DNA of 64,000 nucleotides from Bubalus kerabau (Eukaryota > Chordata > Mammalia > Artiodactyla > Bovidae), in assembly GCF_029407905.1 (NCBI RefSeq), contig NC_073642.1, positions 5,394,001-5,458,000 on the forward strand. Direction: 5' to 3'. The notes below the pieces were generated by a model, which was not told the origin of the DNA, ran no database searches, and saw only the letters and a program-made list of their open reading frames with translations. Position numbers and translations under genes: made by a program. Positions 9,644-19,984 of this stretch are shown one piece after another; position 1 is the first letter of the stretch, and each line of letters begins with the position of its first letter.

Positions 9644-11088
9644 ATGAAAAGGCACAGAAATATCCAGCAGGTTAAGGAACATGATTAAAAAAAAAAAAAA
9701 CAGCAAGCCAAACAAAGAGGAGTAAACAGGGAGTCTACCTGAAAAAGTATTGAGAATAATAATAGTAAAGATGATTCAATACCTTGATAACAAAATGGAG
9801 ATACAGATAAATAGACTAGAGACATGGATTGAGAAGACAGAATGTTTAACAAGGACCTAGAAGAAATTAAAAAAAAGTAATCAATAAAGAATAATGTATT
9901 AACTGAGATTAAAAACACTCTGAAAGGAACAAATAGTAGAATAACTGAGGCAGAAGAAAGGATAAGTGAAGTGGAAGATAGAATGGTTGAAATAAGTGAA
10001 GCAGAGAGGAAAAAGGCAGAAGAAATGAGGATAACCTCAGAGACCTCTGGGACAATGTTAAATGCCCCAGCATTCAAATCTTCTGTCCCAGAAGAATACA
10101 GAAAAGATAGTGCATGAGAAAATATTTGAGGAGATAATAGTAGAAAACTTCCCTCAAATGGAGAAGGAAATAGCCATCCAAGTCCAAGAAGCCCAAAGGG
10201 TCCCAAACAGGATAAACCCAAGGTGAAACACACAAGAGACACATTAATAAATTGATTAAAAGACCCTTACTCCTTGGAAGAAAAGTTATGACCAACCTAG
10301 ATAGCATATTCAAAAGCAGAGACATTACTTTGCCAACTAAGGTCCGTCTAGTCAAGACTATGGTTTTAACAGTGGTCATGTGTGGATGTGAGAGTTGGAC
10401 TGTGAAGAAGGCTGAGTGCCGAAGAATTGATGCCTTTGAACTGTGGTGTTGGAGAAGACTCTTGAGAGTCCCTTGGACTGCAAGGAGATCCAACCAGTCC
10501 ATTCTGAAGAAGATCAGCCCTGGGATTTCTTTGGAAGGAATGATGCTAAAGCTGAAAGTCCAGTACTTTGGCCACCTCATGCAAAGAGTTGACTCATTGG
10601 AAAAGACTGTGATGCTGGGAGGGATTGGGGGCAGGAGGAGAAAGGGATGACAGAGGATGAGATGGCTGGATGGTATCACTGACTCGATGGACGTGAGTCT
10701 GAGTGAACTCTGGGAGTTAGTGATGGATAGGGAGGCCTGGCATGCTGCGATTCATGGGGTCGCAAAGAGTCGGACACGACTGAGTAACTGAACTGAACTG
10801 AACAAAAATTAAACACACAGAAAATATTAAAAGTAGCAAGGGAAAAGCAACAAATAGCACACAAGGGGATCCTCATAAGGATTACAGCTGATCTTTTAAT
10901 AGAAACTCTTCAGGCCAGAAAGAAATGGCAGGACGGACTTAAAGTGATGAAAGAGAAAAATCTCCAACCAAGATTACTCTACCCAGTAAGGATCTCATTC
11001 CAATATGAAAGAGAAATCAAAAACTTTACAGACAAGCAAAAGCTAAGAGGATTCAGCTCTCCAACAAATGCTAAAGGATCTTCTCTAG
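9644..11088 (+). pseudogene. L1 ORF1p pseudogene, split by BovB
   Basis: ORF1p is the RNA-binding, coiled-coil chaperone of L1. The presumed start (ATG at 9,644) gives a short lysine/arginine-rich N-terminus, then an in-frame TAA after 14 codons. The expected frame ends at TAG 11,086-11,088. In between, the coiled-coil and RNA-recognition regions are recognisable by nucleotide blocks ('agaaatgaggataacctcag', 'gataaacccaaggtgaaaca', 'atagaaactcttcaggccag'). A 549-bp BovB interrupts it at 10,255. No functional protein is possible. Confidence 0.85.
10255..10803 (+). mobile_element. BovB 3' fragment inserted in L1 ORF1
   Basis: It starts at 'attaaaagacccttactcc' and runs through the BovB ORF C-terminal region (an open stretch readable as 'SRDITLPTKVRLVKTM', 'CGCESWTVKKAECRRIDAF' and 'RRLLRVPWTARRSNQS') to the terminus 'gtcggacacgactgag' plus tgaac repeats. 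The upstream EN and RT domains are missing. L1 ORF1 continues at 10,804. No clear TSD is readable in the AT-rich flanks. Confidence 0.92.
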
Positions 11089-13564
11089 ACAAGAAAAACA
11101 GAAAAGGCTTATAAAAACAAACCCCAAACAACAAGTAAATGGTAACAGATCCATACTTATCAGTAATTACATTAAGTGTAAATGAGTTAAATGCTCCAAC
11201 CAAAAGACAAAGACTTGCCAAATGGATAGTAAAACAAAACCTATATATATGCTGTCTACAAGAGACCCACCTCAAACCTAGAGACACATACAGACTGAAA
11301 GTGAGGGGCTGAAAAATCATTTCATGCAAATGGAGACCAAAAGAATGTGGAAGTAGCAATACTCATATCAGATAAAATAGATTTTGAAATAAAGACTGTG
11401 ATAAGAGACAAAGAAGGACACTACATAATGATCAAGGGATCAATCCAAGAAGAAGATACAACAATTGTTAGTATATATGCACCCAACGTAGAAGCAACTC
11501 ACTGTATAAGCTAAATGCTAACAATTATGAAAGGGAAAATTAACTAACACAATAATAGCGGGTATTTTAATACCCTACTCATGCCAGTGAATAGATTAAC
11601 CAAACAGAAAATTAACAAGGAAACACAAGTTTTAAATGATACAAAGTATGAAATAGATATCTATAGGGCATTTCACCCAAAAGCATTTAACCTTTTCTTC
11701 AAATGCACATGGAACATTCTCCAGGATAGATCACATCATGGGCCACTAATCTAGCCTTGGTAAATTCAAAAAAGTTGAAATCATTTCAAGCATCTTTTCT
11801 GATCAGAATGTGGCAAGATTAGATATCAACTACAGGAAGAAAACAAACAAACAAACATATGGAGGCTAACCAGCATGCTTGTCATGAAAGAAATGTAAAA
11901 AAAAGGTATAGAAGCATATGATGATGGAAACATGACAACCCCAAACCCATGGGATTCAGTAAAAGCAGTGTAAGAGGGAAATACAAGCCTACCTCAAGAA
12001 ACTAGAGAAACTAAACAACCTAACTTTACACCTAAAGCAAACAGGAAAAGAAGAAAAGAAAAAACCCAAAGTTAGTAGAATGAAAAAAGTCATAAAAATC
12101 AGAGCAGAAATAAATGAAAAAGAGACAAAGGAGACTAGCAAAAATCAACAACACTAAAAGCTGGTTCTTTGAGAAGATAAACAATATAGAAAAACTGTTA
12201 AAAATGAAAATGGAGAAATCACAGTAGACAACAGAGAAACACAAAGATTCTAAGAGATTACTATGAGCAACTATGTGCCAATAAAATGCACAACTTTGAA
12301 GAAATGGACAAATTCTTAGAAAAGTATAACCTTCCAAAACTGAACCAGGAAAAATAGAAAATATGAATAGACCAATCACAAGCACAGAAATTAGAACTGT
12401 AATAAAAATTTTTCCAAGAAACAAAAGCCTGGGAGCAGATGAATTCACCCGTGAATTGTACCAAAAATTTAGAGGAGAGCTAACACAAACTCTTCCAGAA
12501 AATTGCAGAGAAAGGCAAACTCCCAAAATGATTCTATGAGGCCACCATCACCCTGATACCAAACTAGACAAAGATGCCAGAAAAATAAATAAATAAATAA
12601 ATAAAACTACAGGCCAATATCACTGATGAACATCGATGCAAAATTCCTCAATAAAATTCTAGCAAACAGAATAAAAAAACATATTTATAATATTATACAT
12701 CCTGACCAAATGGGCTTTATTCCAGGGATGCAAGGATTCTTCAGTATTTGAAAATCAGTGTGATACACCATATTAACAAACTGAAATATAAAAACTATAT
12801 GATTATCTCAATAGATGCAGAGAAACCCTTTGACAGAATTCAACACACTTGTATGATACAAACTCTCTAGAAATCAGGCATAAAAGGAACATACCTCAGC
12901 ATAATAAAAGCATATGTGACAAACCCACAGCAGACATTATCCTCAATGCCAAAAAATTGAAAGCATTTCCTCTAAAGTCCAGAACATGACAAGGCTGCCC
13001 ACTCTCACCACTACTATTCAACATAGTTTTGGAAGTCCTAGCAATAAGTCCACAGCAATAAAAGAAGAAAAAGAAATAAAAGGAATCCAGATTGGAAAAG
13101 AAAAAGTAAAACTCTCACTATTTGTGGAAGACATGATCTTCTTCATAGAAAACCCTAAAGATACCACCAGAAAATTACTAGCACTAATCAATGAATATAG
13201 TAAACTTGCAGGATATAAAATCAATACACAGAAATTCTTTGCATGCCTATACACTAGCAATGAAAACACAGAAGGAGAAATTAAGGAAAGAATCTCATTC
13301 ACCATTGCAAAGAAAAGAATAAGTAGCAATAAATCTACCTAAAGAAAAAAAAAACTATATATAGAAAACTATAAAACACTAATGAAAGAAATCAAAGACG
13401 ACACAAATAGATGGAAAAACATACCATGTTCATGGATAGAAAGAATCAATATAGTGAAAATGAGTATACTACCCAAAGCAATCTATAGATTCAAGGCAAT
13501 CCCTATCAACCTATCAGCAGTATTTTTCACAGAACTAGATCAAATAATTTCACAGTTTGTATGG

Positions 13565-13566
<2 letters not shown>

Positions 13567-13596
<30 letters not shown>
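13567..13596. repeat. (CA)n microsatellite inside L1 ORF2
   Basis: About 14 CA units replace what should be a short 'ggaaatacaaaaaacctc'-like stretch of the L1 thumb region, so the repeat grew after insertion. Confidence 0.9.
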
Positions 13597-13597
<1 letters not shown>

Positions 13598-14687
13598 GAA
13601 AAAAAACCTCAAATAGATAAAACAATCTTGAGAAACAAAAATGGAACGGGAGGAATCAACCTTCCTGACTTCAGACTGTACTGTAAAGCTACAGTCATCA
13701 GGACAGTATGGTAATGACACAGAGACAGAAATATAGCTCAGTGGAACAAAATAGAAAGCCCAGAGATAAATCTGTGCACTTACAGACCCCTTATCTTTGA
13801 AAAAGAAGGAAAAAATATACAATGGAGAGAAGACAATCTCTTTAACAAGTGGTACTGGGAAACTGGTCAACCATGTGTAACAGAATGAAACTTTCTAACA
13901 CCATACACAAAAATAAACTCAAAATGGATTAATGATCTAAATGTAAGATGAGAAAGTATAAAACTCTTAGAGGAAAACATAGGCAGAACACTCTTTGACA
14001 TAAATCACAGCAGGATCCTCTATGACCCACCTCCCAGAGTGTTGGAAATAAAAACAAAAATAAACAAATGGGACCAAATTAAACTTAAAAGCTTTTGCAC
14101 AACGAAGGAAACTATAAGCTAGGTGAAAAGGCAGCCTTCAAAATGGGAGAAAATAGCAAACAAAACAAATGACAAAGAATTAATCTCCAACATATACAAG
14201 GAGCTCATGCAGCTTAACACCAGAAAAATAACCCCATCAAAAAGTGGGCAAAAGACCTAAACAGACATTGTTCCAAAGAAGACATGCAGATGGCTAATAA
14301 ACATCTGAAAAGATGCTCAACATCACTCATTATTATAGAAATGCAAATCTAAACCACAATGAGGTATCATCTCATGTCAGTCAGAATGGTCGTCATCAAA
14401 AAGTCTATAAACAATAAATGCTGCAAGGGGTCTGTAAAAAGGGAACACTCTTACACTGTTTTGGGGAATGCAAACTGGTATCACCACTATGGAAAACAGT
14501 GTGGAGATTCCTTTAAAAAACTGGAAATAGAACTGCTATATGACCCAGCAATCCCACTGCTGGGCACACACACTGAGGATACCAGAATTTAAGGAGACAC
14601 ATGTACCACAGTGTTCACTGCAGCACGTTTGCAATAGCTAGGACATGGAAGCAACCAAGATGTCCATTGGCAGATGAATATACTGCC

Positions 14688-14744
14688 TATATATATATAT
14701 ATATACATACATATATGCATACATACATATACACACATATATAT

Positions 14745-14775
<31 letters not shown>

Positions 14776-14776
14776 A
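14688..14776. repeat. Compound (TA)n/(CATA)n/(CA)n microsatellite in L1 ORF2 tail
   Basis: Alternating TA, TACA and CA runs sit where the L1 normally reads 'ggtacatatacacaatgga'. The flanks are L1 sequence. It looks like expansion of that short native seed. Confidence 0.88.
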
Positions 14777-14798
14777 TGGAAGTTGTAGTATATATATA

Positions 14799-15102
14799 CA
14801 ATAGAATGTTGCTGCTGCTGCTGCTGCTAAGTCGCTTCAGTCGTGTCCAACTCTGTGCGACCCCATAGACGGCAGCCCACCAGGTTCCCCCATCCCTGGG
14901 ATTCTCCAGGCAAGAACACTGGAGCGGGTTGCCATTTCCTTCTCCAATGCATGAAAGTGAAAAAATAAAGTGAAGTCGCTCAGTCGTGTCCAACTCCTAG
15001 CAACCCCATGGACTGCAGCCCACCAGGCCCCTCCGTCCATGGGATTTTCCAGGCAAGAGTACTGGAGTGGGTTGCCATTGCCTTCTCCGACAATGGAATG
15101 TT
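14799..15102 (-). mobile_element. Bov-A2 dimeric SINE with TSD, in L1 ORF2 tail
   Basis: The SINE body is 14,811-15,090, antisense. Two Bov-A units are joined by the 'gtgaaagtgaa'-type linker (14,953-14,975). The 5' edge on the plus strand is six GCT units, the expanded tail of the SINE. TSDs are caatagaatgtt (14,799-14,810) and caatggaatgtt (15,091-15,102). Confidence 0.93.
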
Positions 15103-15236
15103 ACTCAGCTATAAAAAGTAACACATTTGAGTCAGTTCTACTGAGGTGGATAAAACTGGAGCCTATTACACAGGTTGAAGTAAGTCAGAAATAGAAACAC
15201 AAATGCTGTATATTAAAGCATATATAGGGAATTTAG

Positions 15237-16120
15237 AAAGATGGCAATGATGATCCTATATTCCAAGCAGCAAAAGAAACACAGATATGAAGAACAGACC
15301 TTTGGACTTTGTAGGAGAAAGTGAAGGTGGGATGATTTGAGAGAAGCATTGAAACTTGTATATTACTGTATGTAAAATAGATGACCAGTGCAAGTTCAAT
15401 GCATGAAGCATGACACTCAAAGCCCTCTCTCTGAGTCAACCCAGAGAGATGGGGTGAGGAGGCAGTGGAGTTCAGGAAGGGGCCAAATGTGTGCCTATGG
15501 CTTATTCATGTCAATGTACGGCAAAAACCATCACAATAGTGTAAAGTTATGCAGCCATGAAATTAAAAGACACTTACTCCTTGGAAGGAAAGTTATGACC
15601 AACCTAGATAGCATATTCAAAAGTAGAGACATTACTTTGCCAACAAAGGTTCGTCTAGTCAAGGCTATGGTTTTTCCTGTGGTCATGTATGGATGTGAGA
15701 GTTGGACTGTGAAGAAGGCTGAGCACCGAAAAATTGATGCTTTTGAACTGTGGTGTTGGAGAAGACTCTTGAGAGTCCCTTGGACTGCAAGGAGATCAGC
15801 CCTGGGATTTCTTTGGAAGGAATGATGCTAAAGCTGAAACTCCAGTACTTTGGCCACCTCATGTGAAGAGTTGACTCATTGGAAAAGACTCTCATGCTGG
15901 GAGGGATTGGGGGCAAGAGGAGAAGGGAACGACAGAGGATGCGATGTCTGGATGGCATCACTGACTCGATGGACATGAGTCTGAGTGAACTCTGGGAGTT
16001 GGTGATGGACAGGGAGGCCTGGCGTGCTGCAGTTCATGGGGTTTCAAAGAGTCGGACACGACTGTGCGACTGATCTGATCTGATTATCCTCTGATTAAAA
16101 TAAATTAATTAATTAAAAAA
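15237..16120 (+). mobile_element. 3' UTR of the youngest L1, split by BovB
   Basis: After ORF2, blocks such as 'cagcaaaagaaacacagata' and 'agagagatggggtgaggagg' lead to 'tgtacggcaaaaaccatcac'. A BovB insertion (15,551-16,083) then splits the terminal 'gtaaagtta...tcctctgattaaaataaatt' and its A-rich tail (16,084-16,120). The blocks match in order the 3' UTR of the middle L1 at 18,290-18,635, though they are diverged. Confidence 0.82.
15551..16083 (+). mobile_element. BovB 3' fragment inserted in L1 3' UTR
   Basis: It starts at 'gcagccatgaaattaaaaga' and ends 'ggacacgactgtgcgactga' plus a gatct repeat. The C-terminal BovB frame is partly open ('GRKVMTNLDSIFKSRDITL', 'VVMYGCESWTVKKAEHRK'). Compared with the copy at 10,255, a short stretch after 'gcaaggagatc' (about 15,795) is deleted between two 'ggagatc' repeats. 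The L1 tail resumes at 16,084. Confidence 0.92.
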
Positions 16121-16133
16121 AGAAAACCCTAAA
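16121..16133 (+). repeat. TSD, right copy, of the youngest L1
   Basis: agaaaaccctaaa, pairing with 6,763-6,775. The middle L1 ORF2 continues immediately in register ('tataccatcagaaaattgcc'). Confidence 0.8.
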
Positions 16134-17019
16134 TATACCATCAGAAAATTGCCAAAGGTACTCTGTGAATTTAACAAAGTGGTAGAGGACACAAAATCAA
16201 TACAGAAATTACTTATATTCCTATACACTAACAGTGAAATATCAGAAAGAGAGATGAAGGAATCAATCCCATTTACCACTGCAACAAAAAGAATAAAATA
16301 CCTAGGAATAAACCTACCTAAGGAGACAAAAGAGCTGTATACAGAAAAGTATAAGACAGTGTTGAAAGAAATCAAAGACAACATAAACAGATGGAGAGAT
16401 AGCCCTTGTTCCTGGGTTGGAAAGAATCAATATTGTGAAAATGACTATACTACTAAATGTAATCTACACATTCAATGCAATCCTTATCAAATTACCATAG
16501 CGTTTTTCACAGAACTAGAGTAAAAAAATCTCACAATTCATAGGGAAACACAGAAGACCCCGGATAGCCAAAGCAATCTTGAGAAGGAAGAATGGAGCTG
16601 GTGGAATAAAACTTCCAGGCTTCAGACTATAGTACAATGCTTAGTCATCAAAACAGTATGGTACTAGCACAAAAACAGAAATATAGACCAATGGAACAAG
16701 ATAGAAAGCGCAGAGATAACCTTAGACACCTATGGATAACTTATTTTTGACAAAGGAGCAGGAATATACAATGGGGAAAGGTAAAGCCTCTTCAATAAGT
16801 GATGTTGGGAAAACTGGACAACTATGGTGAAAAGAATGAAATTAGAACATTTCCTAACACCATACACAAAAGTAAACTCAAAATGGATTAAAGACAAGAA
16901 ACTATAAAACTCCTAGAGGAAAACGTAGGCAGAACACTCTATGTCATAAATCACAGCAAGATCCTCTGTGACCCATCTCCTACAGTAATGTAAACAAAAA
17001 CAAAAATAAACAAGTAAGA

Positions 17020-17176
17020 CCTAATTAAACTTAGGTTTCCAGGTAAAAATACCAGAGTGGGTTGCTTTTCCCTTTTCCAGGGGATCTTCTCAACTCAGGG
17101 ATCAAACCCTACTTTCCCACATTGCAGGGAGATTCTTTACTGTCTGAGCTACCAGGAAATACCCTAATCAAACTTA
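17020..17176 (-). mobile_element. Bov-tA-type SINE, partial, with TSD
   Basis: The body is 17,034-17,162, antisense, containing the tRNA-like head and the 'GGGATCTTCTCAACTCAGGG'-type block but no 3' tail. TSDs are cctaattaaactta (17,020-17,033) and cctaatcaaactta (17,163-17,176). Confidence 0.9.
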
Positions 17177-17296
17177 AAAGCTTTTGCACAGCAAGGGAAT
17201 CTATAACAAGGTGAAAAGATAGCCCTCAGAATGGGAAAACATAATAGCAACTGAAACAAATGACAAAAGATTAATTTCAAAAATATACAAGCAGCT

Positions 17297-17574
17297 CATA
17301 GAAGTCAATTGGAGAAGAAATGGCAACCCACTCTTGCCTGGAGAATTCCGTGGACAGAGGAGCCTGGTGGGCTGTTGTCCATGGGGTCACACAGAGTTGG
17401 ACACAACTGAAGCAACTTAGCATGCATGCATGCATTGGAGAAGGAAATGGCAACCCACTCCAGTATTCTTGCCTAGAGAATCCCAGGGACAGAGGAGCCC
17501 AGTGGGCTGCCATCTATGGGGTTGCACAGAATCGGACATGACTGAAGTGACTTAGCAGCAGCATAGAAGTCAAT
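17297..17574 (+). mobile_element. Bov-A2 dimeric SINE with TSD
   Basis: The body is 17,310-17,561: two Bov-A units, each with 'ggcaacccactc' and a 'cacagagttgg'/'cacagaatcgg' block. The TSDs catagaagtcaat at 17,297-17,309 and 17,562-17,574 are identical over 13 bp. L1 ORF2 rejoins exactly when it is removed. Confidence 0.94.
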
Positions 17575-17752
17575 ACCAGAAAAACACACAACCCAATCAA
17601 AAAATGGAAAAAGACCTAAACAGACATTTCTCCAAGGAAAACATACAGATGTCTAAAAACACAGGAAAAGATGCTCAACATCACTCATTATTAGAGAAAT
17701 GCAAATCAAAACTACAAAGAGATTTGTAACTCAAAACTACAAATCAAAACTA

Positions 17753-17789
17753 CATTCTGACCACACCACACCAGTGTGTGGTCAGAATG
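17753..17789. repeat. 14-bp-arm inverted repeat in L1 ORF2
   Basis: cattctgaccacac (17,753-17,766) and gtgtggtcagaatg (17,776-17,789) are perfect reverse complements with a 9-base spacer. Ordinary L1 has only the right arm here ('cagtcagaatggcc'-like). Confidence 0.9.
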
Positions 17790-18235
17790 GCCATCATCAA
17801 AAAAAATCTGCAACCAATAAATGCTGGAGAGTGTGGAGAAAGTGGAACCCTCTTACACTGTGGCTGGGAATGCATATTAACACAGCCACTATGGAGAACA
17901 GTATTGAGATTCCTTTACAAACTAGTAATAAAACCACCATATGACCCAGAAATCCCACTACTAGGCATATACCCTGAGGAAAACAAAATTGAAAAAGACA
18001 CATGTAACCGACTGTTTATTGCAGCTGTATTTACAATAGCTAAGACATGGAAGTGACCTAGATGTTCATCAACAGATGAATGGGTAAAGAAGCTATGGTT
18101 CATATATACAATGGAATATTACTCAGCCATACAAAGGAACACATTTGAGTCTGTTGTAATATGGTGGATGAACCTAGAGTCTTTATACAGAGTGAAGTAA
18201 GTCAAAAAGAAAAAAGCAATTATCATATACTAATG

Positions 18236-18277
18236 CATATATATATGTGTGTGTGTGTATATATATATATATGTATA
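18236..18277. repeat. (TA)n/(GT)n microsatellite at the end of L1 ORF2
   Basis: Alternating TA and TG runs expand the native L1 sequence 'aatgcatatatatgg'. Confidence 0.88.
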
Positions 18278-18635
18278 ATCTAGAAAGATAGTACTGATGA
18301 GCCTATTTGCAGAGCAGCAGTGGAAACACAGGCATAGAGAACAGAACTATCGCTATGGGGGCAGGGGGAGGAAGGAGAAGGAGAGATGTATGAGAGAGTA
18401 ACATGGAAACTTACATTACCATCTGTAAAATAGATAGCCAATGGGAATTTACTGTTTTACTCAGGGAACTCAAACCGTGACTCAGTAACAACACAGAGGG
18501 GTGGGATGGGGAGAGAGGTGGTAGGGGTGTTCAGGTGGGAGGAGACAGGGGTGAACCTATGGCTGATTCATGTTGATGTTTGGTAGAAGCCAGTGCAATA
18601 CTGTAAAACAATTATCCTTCCATTAATAATTAAAA

Positions 18636-18650
18636 AAAAATAACAATGGA
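18636..18650 (+). repeat. TSD, right copy, of the middle L1
   Basis: Exact 15-bp match to 5,621-5,635. Confidence 0.8.
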
Positions 18651-18796
18651 TTAACATCTCCAAAGGAGAGGAAGAGAGAGAGAAGGATATAGTAAAAATT
18701 TATATTTCCAAGGGAAGTATCCTTTAAAATGTGTATTGAAAAAAATGGTTAATGAGAGAGAGAATCCATCACCAGCAGAAGAGTGCTGGGCTACTT

Positions 18797-18955
18797 GATA
18801 CATTGTGGCAGATTCATGTTTTTTTGTTTTTTTTTTTTAATTTTATTTTATTTTTAAACTTTACATAATTGTAGATTCATGTTGATATATGACAAAAGCA
18901 ATACAATATTGTAAAGTTAAAAAATAAAATAAAATATTTTTAAAAAAATGTTTCT
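18797..18955 (+). mobile_element. L1 3' terminus inserted in the outermost L1, itself interrupted
   Basis: 'cattgtggcagattcatgt' followed by 'gatatatgacaaaagcaata' and 'tattgtaaagttaaaaaata' with an A-rich tail is the last ~90 bp of a bovine-type L1. It is split by a 53-bp antisense insertion at 18,820-18,872. Confidence 0.75.
18820..18872 (-). mobile_element. 53-bp antisense L1 tail insertion with 10-bp TSD
   Basis: A poly(T) run followed by 'taaactttacataattgta' is an L1 3' end in reverse with its poly(A). The flanking direct repeat is agattcatgt at 18,810-18,819 and 18,873-18,882. Confidence 0.75.
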
Positions 18956-19589
18956 TCAGGCTGAAGGACAATTACACCAAATGGAAACTTGGGTCTATTG
19001 AAGGATTGAAGATCTCAGATACGTGGAAATATATAAGCAAATGTAAAAGACTTTCTCATTTCTTAATTTCTTCAAAAGACAATTAACCATTTAAAGCAAA
19101 ACATAATACAATATATGGGCAAGTTTACATGTGGAAAGAACATTAGACAGTAGTATCACAAAGGAGGGGAGAGAGGAGTTGAACGTAGACAGCTGTAAGT
19201 ATCATATGATAGGTAAATAATATAATATTATAGTAGACATTGATAAATTAAAATATGCATATTATAAAGTATAGAGCCACCATTAAACATAACACAAAGT
19301 ATCACTTAGTAAAGTAACTATAATAGAATACTAAAACACATTTTAGTTTATCAAAAAGAATACAGAAAAGAAAAATACAAAGAACAAAGAATATTGTGAC
19401 AAATAAAAAAAATGCAAGATAGAAAGCAAACAAAAACATATCAATATAATCGCCTTATATATAAATGTACTAAATACTGCATTAGTAGCCCAATATGTCA
19501 TTTTTTCAGTCACTTTATCAGTGTTCTTAATAATTTTGAAATCATGACAGTGGAATCATGTGAAGAATGCAGCAAATAAGATGTGTGCA

Positions 19590-19984
19590 AGAAATAAGAT
19601 TTCATTTTTTATTTCATTGGCATTTTGTTGCTAGTTTTTCCAAATGAGTGTTTAAAAGCGGAAGGTTGATGTGCCAGTTATCAGTGTATCATTATTCATT
19701 CCCCAAATAGATTTTGAATCTCTCAACTCAAGCAATTTTAAATTGAGGATATATAATTACTACTTTCAAGGCTGTCCCTTTTAGATTGTGCTTTTAGCTC
19801 TCGCTCTGTAGATGACTCAGACTGTTCATTAGGCAGCAGCAAAAATGCTGGAGCTGATCTGGTGCTAGGTGAGCAGGAAGCGGGCGGACAGAGGGCCAGT
19901 ATCTCGGAGTGCCGATCATGGGTTATGTTGCTTGCATCTGGCTGGATGAGTTTGATGTTACAGCCAAATCATCAAACATTTCTC
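19590..19984 (-). other. Candidate minus-strand terminal exon with 3' UTR and poly(A) signal
   Basis: On the minus strand a pyrimidine-rich tract ending in TTTTTAG (19,985-19,991) would serve as a splice acceptor. The exon would begin at 19,984 and one frame (from 19,982) reads EMFDDLAVTSNSSSQMQAT and then TAA (19,923-19,925). About 310 bases downstream lies AATAAA (19,608-19,613). These are the parts of a last exon with a short 3' UTR, in sequence free of recognised repeats. I do not recognise the peptide. Such signals can co-occur by chance, and no upstream exon was found in this window. Confidence 0.25.

Larger units (their letters stand above)
11139..15236 (+). pseudogene. L1 ORF2p pseudogene (endonuclease plus RT), with SINE insertion
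   Basis: ORF2p is the endonuclease/reverse transcriptase that drives target-primed reverse transcription. The ATG at 11,139 opens a frame showing the N-terminal endonuclease, with QETH at 11,259-11,270, but a TGA follows within about 60 codons. The SDH catalytic triplet reads S-D-Q (11,798-11,806). RT blocks run through 12,350-13,700, and the palm F-A-D-D has become F-V-E-D (13,121-13,132). A (CA)n expansion at 13,567-13,596 and a Bov-A2 SINE near the 3' end further break it. The expected stop is TAG at 15,234-15,236. Confidence 0.87.
6776..16120 (+). mobile_element. Near full-length bovine-type L1 (youngest of three nested L1s), decayed
   Basis: The 5' end matches the start of the bovine L1 5' UTR ('gatggccgaggaatatgaca' at about 6,792), followed by a long 5' UTR, ORF1, ORF2 and a 3' UTR ending in an A-rich tail at 16,120. 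After removing four later insertions (8,678-8,990; 10,255-10,803; 14,811-15,090; 15,551-16,083) it is about 7.6 kb, close to full length. TSDs of 13 bp flank it. Both ORFs contain stops and frameshifts, so it cannot move. Confidence 0.9.
16134..18635 (+). mobile_element. Middle-generation L1, ORF2 C-terminal part and 3' UTR (right half)
   Basis: RT thumb and C-terminal ORF2 sequence continues directly from 6,775 ('cagaaaattgccaaaggtac', 'aaaataCctaggaataaacc'). The cysteine/histidine-rich C-terminal region lies at about 17,620-18,130. The 3' UTR with a G-rich tract follows (18,340-18,560), and the element ends in an A-run at 18,631-18,640 followed by its right TSD (18,636-18,650). Two SINEs (17,034-17,162; 17,310-17,561) and several indels interrupt it. 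Confidence 0.87.
18651..19495 (+). mobile_element. Outermost L1M/HAL1-like element, right part (ORF1 end and spacer)
   Basis: Picking up from 5,635, the sequence runs through the end of ORF1 ('catcaccagcagaagagtgc'), then 'tcttcaggctgaaggacaat' and the inter-ORF or 3' region typical of old mammalian L1 ('tttcttaatttcttcaaaag', 'aaatatgcatattataaag', 'gagccaccattaaacataac'). It fades at about 19,495, near where an ORF2 would start ('atgtactaaatactgc'). The missing 3' portion fits either a HAL1-type element (naturally lacking ORF2) or a later deletion. Confidence 0.68.
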
